This document shows positions 63,978-64,000 of a DNA stretch of 64,000 bases, in pieces. The position numbers and the translations under genes are program-made. A model generated the notes under the pieces. The model saw nothing but the letters and a program-made list of their open reading frames with translations. It made no database searches and was not told where the DNA came from. The stretch is from Deltaproteobacteria bacterium (GTDB lineage: Bacteria > Bdellovibrionota_B > Oligoflexia > Oligoflexales > Bog-1112). Numbering within the stretch: position 1 is the first letter of the stretch; every line of letters begins with the position of its first letter. The stretch is taken from the NCBI GenBank assembly GCA_016186945.1, contig JACPKR010000013.1, positions 30,351 to 94,350 on the forward strand, read 5' to 3'.

Positions 63978-64000
63978 GCATTCGAGTTTAAAAACAGCGC

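Noticed and set aside
63709..63981. 90-residue minus-strand frame covering the primase start
   Set aside because: It shifts into the primase coding region out of frame, and the product has no recognisable feature.
1..64000. CRISPR arrays and rRNA genes
   Set aside because: I saw no regularly spaced direct repeats and no rRNA-like sequence; the dispersed palindromes are far apart and not array-like.

Overview
The window is about 64 kb of chromosome from a diderm (Gram-negative-type) bacterium. It carries full bacterial ribosomal-protein operons, complex I, a type IV pilus motor, an outer-membrane-type protein, SurA/PpiC-like chaperones and several lipoproteins. Ribosomal gene order (adk-infA-rpmJ-rpsM-rpsK-rpoA-rplQ), a zinc-type S14, a zinc-type adenylate kinase lid and an mfd-ppiC-surA-like cluster point towards the former Deltaproteobacteria/Bdellovibrionota/SAR324 area rather than Alpha- or Gammaproteobacteria. 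This is inference; no 16S gene is present to settle it. A respiratory chain and an Fe/Mn superoxide dismutase suggest an oxygen-exposed life.

Layout. 1-9435 holds housekeeping genes, nearly all on the minus strand: uppP (cut by the window edge), ruvB-ruvA-metK-truB-rbfA-infB-nusA, and one small membrane ORF. 9681-23834 is a minus-strand lipoprotein gene followed by the merged S10-spc-alpha ribosomal operon (rpsJ to rplQ with secY, adk, infA and rpoA). It has no rplX between rplN and rplE and no rpsD before rpoA. A well-formed promoter near 24030 drives it and is interlaced with an equally good promoter facing the other way, towards an SH3 lipoprotein. 24111-33930 is a plus-strand envelope cluster: SH3 lipoprotein, then two different sulfatase-superfamily transferase-like proteins, an outer-membrane-type protein and an 873-residue exported protein (these four overlapping end to start), followed by an LhgO-like oxidoreductase. 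34144-41865 has a small exported protein, the mfd-ppiC-surA-like operon, sodB and gpsA. 41934-49977 encodes seven membrane subunits of complex I (nuoAHJKLMN) and an Lgt-like membrane protein. 49987-57564 has a TPR lipoprotein, an HU/IHF protein, a cobalamin adenosyltransferase, pilB-pilT-pilC and an unknown membrane-anchored protein. 57719-59053 is an exported purple-acid-phosphatase-like enzyme with a cysteine triple repeat.

At 59149-59225 lies a tRNA with a CAT anticodon (elongator Met). From its 3' end to the window edge the content changes to mobile-element genes: an AbiGi-family protein with an unknown overlapping partner (candidate phage defence), a tyrosine integrase, and a Prim-Pol/DUF3987 replication protein that has lost its 5' end. 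I read this as one flank of an integrative element inserted at the tRNA.

The most unusual signal is a family of at least six copies of a ~55 bp palindrome (near 9612, 29079, 33978, 34594, 40159 and 52148), lying mostly between genes. One copy is fused in frame into the signal-peptide region of an outer-membrane-type protein, and two copies in opposite orientation bracket a small exported-protein gene. The behaviour recalls Rickettsia palindromic elements, but I do not recognise the sequence. A second, unrelated 56 bp repeat occurs at 839-894 and, inverted, at 51468-51523, and three further palindromic repeats of widespread types occur once each.
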